From Eucriotettix oculatus (taxonomy: Eukaryota > Arthropoda > Insecta > Orthoptera > Tetrigidae), in contig CM067382.1 in assembly GCA_034510155.1 (NCBI GenBank), forward strand, positions 66,274,894 to 66,338,893: a stretch of DNA of 64,000 bases. The letters are read 5' to 3'. The translations under genes were made by a program, and so were the position numbers. The notes beneath the pieces are model-generated. The model saw only the letters and a program-made list of their open reading frames with translations. It ran no database searches and had not been told where the DNA came from. Below, one piece after another: positions 60,225 to 64,000 of this stretch (position 1 is the first letter of the stretch; every line of letters starts with the position of its first letter).

Positions 60225-60790
60225 CGCTTCAGCCCAGAGTGACTGCGGCGGGGCTTACCACCTGATCATTGTCGGGGATGCCTCCTGCACTCTCTCTCTG
60301 GGTATTTTTTTTATCAAAGTTCTCATATGCCGAGACACCTTCACCTACTATTTTAGGAGGTATATGTACCGGGGTCAAAGACCTTGGGCATATGGCAAGA
60401 GTTGCTGTCCGCTGATCCCATTGGATCAGTCGAGGGGCCAACTGCCTCCTGAAACTGGTGGAGACACGGAGAAGGGAATGCTGCTGCGTCCCCACAGCAA
60501 ACTCGTCTCCCGTCATTCACAGGGAAGGGCGTGAGAATAGTAGCCCCCCAATGCCGCCCGACCTACCTACCTGATGCAGGTTTTCTAGGGTTTTCCCTGC
60601 ATCTATCTCTTTAGGTGAAACACCACGAGGAGGGTAGGATCCTTAAACCATAGCCAGGGGGCCTCACTAGTCAACCCTTGCTAGGCTACCTTGCTCTACC
60701 TTCCGCATCCCCCCTTTTCCATTCCCTTCCTATGCTATTAAAGGGGAGTTGCCTGTTTCAGGATCACCCTCATGTAGCCTGTTAACCAAA
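60225..60790 (-). repeat. R1 repeat, fullest copy
   Basis: Minus-oriented copy of the repeat at 117-700, ending (plus strand) with 'ggatcaccctcatgtagcct' at 60760-60780. A minus frame at 60229-60516 (95 codons) shares LIQWDQRTATLAICP and TPVHIPPKI..GEGVSAYENFD with the 433-708 frame, so the sequence was similar enough to keep a frame, but no function is recognised. Confidence 0.8.
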
Positions 60791-61590
60791 AAAACAGTTG
60801 CTTGTCCAAATAGCGAATTAGGGATTCAGCTATGTGTGTGTTTCGGGATGGCCAACGATTGTCATTCACGAGGAATGTCCGCGGCCCAAAATTCCCACAG
60901 TACGTGGGTTAGGCAAGGTAAGGTAAGAAACCCCTAATGGCTCTCGGCGTTTCCTCTGAACCTCGCCTCACCGTTACTCCAATCGTCTTGGCGTCCTTCC
61001 AGCTGTCATTTGTATTCGTTAACTCTGCCCCATGCCTTCCTTCCGTAATTAACGATCGCCACCACCCGAAATAAGAAGAAGAAGAAGAAGAATCTGCGCG
61101 AATATTTCGCCTAATCGAGACATTAAGCTCGGCGGATGGATTCATTCCAGATTATTGACTAATTTATTACCGCGGGTCATCAAAAGATCTGCGGATTAAT
61201 GGAGCCTATTAGAGCGCGTTATGCGAAACAACGACATCACATTAAAGCCATCAAACGCGGAAGCGTAAAAAAAAGGGAACTCAACAGCACGATCAGGGAA
61301 AATTCTCGACTCTTTTAAAGAATGCTCCTTACCTCGCGCGTCACCTCCAACATCCTCACATTAACGTCACGCGATTATTTGGGTTAATATTCTTTTATTT
61401 ATAGATTCTCAATTAGCTTCCCCATTTTCCGCAGAATTCCTTACCCAGATGAGTCAAAATATTGTGAACACTCTCACACCGCAAGACCTCGTCACGTTGC
61501 GGACACGCGGACGAAGTATAATGAGGAGAAATTTCAGGGACGATTCGTGCCCAAAATGAGGAGTGGGGGGAGGGGGAGGGGGAGGAAAAT
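60791..61590. other. Unannotated
   Basis: (GAA)n at 61073-61091. A 78-codon minus frame at 60909-61145 is unsupported. GC-richer than the 48-51 kb area. Confidence 0.35.
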
Positions 61591-61965
61591 CCATCGTCGT
61601 AAGTGACTTTCACAAAGCAACAGAGTAGTAGTACTGTGCTTTGAAACAGGGGGCAAAGCTGATCGGCTGTTCGCGTTCTACCGTCGTCGTAAGTGACTTT
61701 CACAAGGCATCAGAGTAGTAGTACTGTGCTTTGAAACAGGGGGCAAAGCTGATCGGCTGTTCGCGTTCTACCGTCGTCGTAAGTGACTTTCACAAGGCAA
61801 CACAGTAGTAGTACTGTGCTTTGAAACGGGGGCAAAGCTGATCGGCTGTTCGCGTTCTACCATCGTCGTAAGTGACTTTCACAAGGCAACAGGGTAGTAG
61901 TACTGCGCTTTGAAACGGGGGGCAAAGCTGATCGGCTGTTCGCGTTCTACCGTCGTCGTGTGCGT
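61591..61965. repeat. Four tandem 90-bp units, open on the minus strand
   Basis: Units start at about 61592, 61682, 61772 and 61861 with 'cgtcgtaagtgactttcaca' and end 'tgttcgcgttctacc'. Period 90 or 89 bp. On the minus strand the unit reads KVTYDDGRTRTADQLCP, then F.....LL.C in frame over the units that are exactly 90 bp. One unit has lost a base, splitting the frame (61413-61703 and 61790-62005). Coding status unknown. Confidence 0.9.
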
Positions 61966-63554
61966 ACATGTGAAGGGTTGAAGGACGACGAAACACGACC
62001 AACACCCTGCCACAATCTCTGGGGTTTTTGTCTAAATTTATGTTTAACTACATTGTAAGTAATATTAAGTATTTATTTTGGAAGTTTGAGTAAATTATTT
62101 TGTTCAAAATACTGTCACATTACATTTTTTTAAAAAAATTATTTTCTGATAATTTATTAATAAAATTTCCAAATTTGGGGAGGGGGGCCGAAGGAATTGA
62201 TAAAACGTTTTTTTTTGGTCTGTGATTGTCCCGTTTAAATTAGTTTTATATTTCCATACATGGCCAATGTTATCAGAGTAGTTCTTTTTTTTACAGTACC
62301 AAATTGCGTATCAAAGGTTCCAATGCAACACTAGGCTAGTGGTCCAGCTGCACGTTGTGTTTCTCTAGACGACAGTTTATATTTCCAGTCAATCGCCATG
62401 CCAGAGTAAAGAAGCGAATTTTTAATTGGTAAACCGTTACATTGACTGGACATCTGGAACATCAAGGTCCACGGAAAGTGTTTCTAAAGAGCAGAGGAAG
62501 GCAGCCTTAAATGGTGTTGACGATCGTGCAAATGGACATAATATCTGATCTCTGTCGATGCGAGATTTTTGACCTGCGCCAACGTGGTCGACGACCGACC
62601 AGGAAAAGGGTCGACCAGCAGTGATGAATATGATGATACAGTTGATTGACCTGCTTGTGTGACATCCTCCTACAGCAGCTTTGTCTCCTGATAGTGAGAG
62701 AGAGAGAGAGAGAAGACGCAAGAAGTGGAGCAATCAGGAGGACCATTGAAGACGTGGACAGCTACAAATTGATTGCGCAGCCCTTTGAATGGGCAACGGG
62801 ACATCGCCAGGCGAATCCCACGGGATCAAGCGAGCCCGTAATTCCTGCTACAGCCATGACGCGTCACTTTCAATACCTCCACACATACACACATTCACGC
62901 TCCCTCACACGTGTTCATCTCCGACAAGTTAATGAGAAAAAGTATGTCCAGCAGCTAACAGTACCACGCGTTTGGAAATATGAAAACTCCTTCCGGATGT
63001 CAACATGGAACATGGACTCGGCTGTTGTTTACAAGAACTTTAAATACACCTCATTGATTGTCCCAAAGTCTTCTGGTGATTCATGTTTCCCCATCATCTG
63101 TCCGCTCAATTCCTTGCATATTTTCGTCGGACGGCCCTCAAGCAGGACGGTGGAATCCCACCCTTACGAGTCCGTAGAAGGACTTGAGAGGATGGCTTCG
63201 ATATTTCCGCAGGCCAGTGTTCCCGCCGAGACACCTCACAATTTCCGCGGAAAGCCTGAGACTCGCCGGGAATGCTGTCTGTCTGTACACATCGAACAAT
63301 GGAACTGCTGCTGCAATTAAGACAAGTGGCGCCATCGCTTTCCCACAGGAATTCCGTAAGCTACCGGTCCAGGAGCGTCGCGAGCTTTGAACCCTGCTGG
63401 AGCGAGCGTTCCTCCGAGGATCAAACATTCGGCGTCTCTTCACCCTCACGACTACTGCAATTCCTAGGAAACGTGGAGTTCGCTCGCTCGCTGTACCTGC
63501 GTACGGCTCTCGATTGTCCGGCGACGCTTATTGTCCCCCTGCTCACATTTTAAA
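61966..63554. other. Unannotated; long unsupported frame at 62646-63320
   Basis: A plus frame of 224 codons runs from 62646 to 63320, starting through a (GA)n tract (62695-62712). It has no recognised domain and is overlapped by long frames on the other strand (63138-63449). It is the longest non-repetitive frame in the window apart from the RT, so it is flagged rather than called. Confidence 0.2.
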
Positions 63555-63569
63555 CGCTCGTCTTTGTTT

Positions 63570-63620
63570 CCACCGCAAAAAATATTATTATAACTAGGAA
63601 TTGTTAAATAATAAAAAAAT
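63570..63620 (-). repeat. Family F right-end fragment
   Basis: On the minus strand matches 58848-58895 ('tatttaacaattcctagtta' and 'taataatattttt'). Confidence 0.7.
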
Positions 63621-63631
63621 ACCAGACCCAT

Positions 63632-63740
63632 GTCTCGGCTTCCATGCATAAGTACAGCCTTTATTAATGTTTTATAACATCTAATTTTTTTTTGTGTGTG
63701 TGTGTGTGTGTCCTCCAGTACTTATGCATGGAAGCGAGAC
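63632..63740. repeat. Hairpin element, copy 2
   Basis: Arms at 63632-63655 and 63718-63740 around a loop that is the reverse complement of the 59111-59172 loop. The loop has an expanded (GT)n (63693-63712) where the other copy has only 'gtcc/ggac' plus A-run. Confidence 0.85.
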
Positions 63741-63800
63741 AGGGAAAAGAAAATAGAAGCCTTTTGAAATGTGGTGTTATAAGAGAAAATTATTGCGGAA
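63741..63800 (+). pseudogene. LINE-B fragment
   Basis: Directly after the hairpin: 'aaaatagaagccttttgaaa' and 'tgtggtgttataagagaaaa' match the LINE-B segment at 3755-3795. Short. Confidence 0.6.
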
Positions 63801-64000
63801 TGAAACCGCTTTCGGTATATATTCTAAATGAATTAATTACCTTTCTACGTTTCTACGGTTTGATGACCATAGTTTTATTCCATATAAAAAATTTACTGAA
63901 CTGAACTTTGTCCTTCTTCCTTCAGGTTTACTTTCCATTACTCTTTTTATTATCTCACGTCTCACTCATTCTTTGAATGTGTCCACCTCAGTCAGTCGAC
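63801..64000. other. Unannotated right edge with inverted 39-bp match
   Basis: 63962-64000 is the reverse complement of 59329-59367 with one or two differences (second RTE-like LINE). The rest has no recognised feature. Confidence 0.5.

Noticed and set aside
62646..63320. 224-codon plus-strand frame as a gene
   Set aside because: Begins in a GA microsatellite, no recognisable domain, long antisense frames overlap. Left as a flagged stretch.

Overview
This 64-kb window is repeat-dominated eukaryotic DNA with a 100-N scaffold gap at 16303-16402. No host gene can be supported: there is no multi-exon gene, rRNA or convincing tRNA gene. The only clear protein-coding sequence is the reverse transcriptase of a non-LTR retrotransposon at 57612-58712 (minus strand). 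The retroelement types, the lack of obvious CpG depletion and the very high microsatellite load suggest an invertebrate, most likely an arthropod. The microsatellite load resembles that reported for penaeid shrimps and other decapods. Species identity is a low-confidence guess.

For cross-reference the repeat families are named here. LINE-A is a CR1/Jockey-group non-LTR element, with an open copy at 57213-58684 and eight or more decayed copies. LINE-B comprises RTE-type endonuclease/reverse-transcriptase fragments, all broken. LINE-C is a second CR1-like element. Family F is a repeat of more than 700 bp, unidentified, present in three copies, one of which hosts the open LINE-A. R1 is an unidentified repeat carrying a 'CATGAGGGTGATCCTGA' module. 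Family E is a roughly 320-bp MITE-like element with (TA)n flanks. Family D is an element whose core is a ~129-bp tandem array. Family L is a ~490-bp dispersed repeat.

Layout: 0-9 kb holds R1, a LINE-A tail, two inverted E elements, LINE-B debris and a perfect 88-bp inverted repeat. 9-20 kb holds LINE tails, family D, a third E copy, the gap, R1 between 109-bp direct repeats, a reversed LINE-B and a rearranged LINE-A. 20-27 kb holds family F, a 332-bp duplication and unique DNA. 25-32 kb is marked by recurrent GACGAAACGT motifs, a 1-kb inverted repeat with hammerhead-like ends, a 620-bp (TTTC)n tract and two tandem arrays. 33-42 kb holds LINE-A, tandemly duplicated LINE-B, family L, a LINE-C copy apparently split by a 1.7-kb minisatellite, and family D reversed. 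42-51 kb is AT-rich DNA with local duplications, a noisy low-complexity stretch (45.4-47.3 kb) and a foldback element. 51-64 kb holds LINE-A, a 0.8-kb GAGACA tract, an inverted pair of F copies, the open LINE-A nested in F, R1 and a 90-bp tandem repeat.

The most unusual theme is that dispersed copies of the same repeat differ mainly by local gains of 2-4 nt (CAG, TTCC, GAAT, AC, TCC), as if nearly every short slippage-prone site has been copied in place. The second theme is a set of inverted or tandem structures bordered by CTGA...GACGAAACGT motifs that resemble hammerhead-ribozyme cores.
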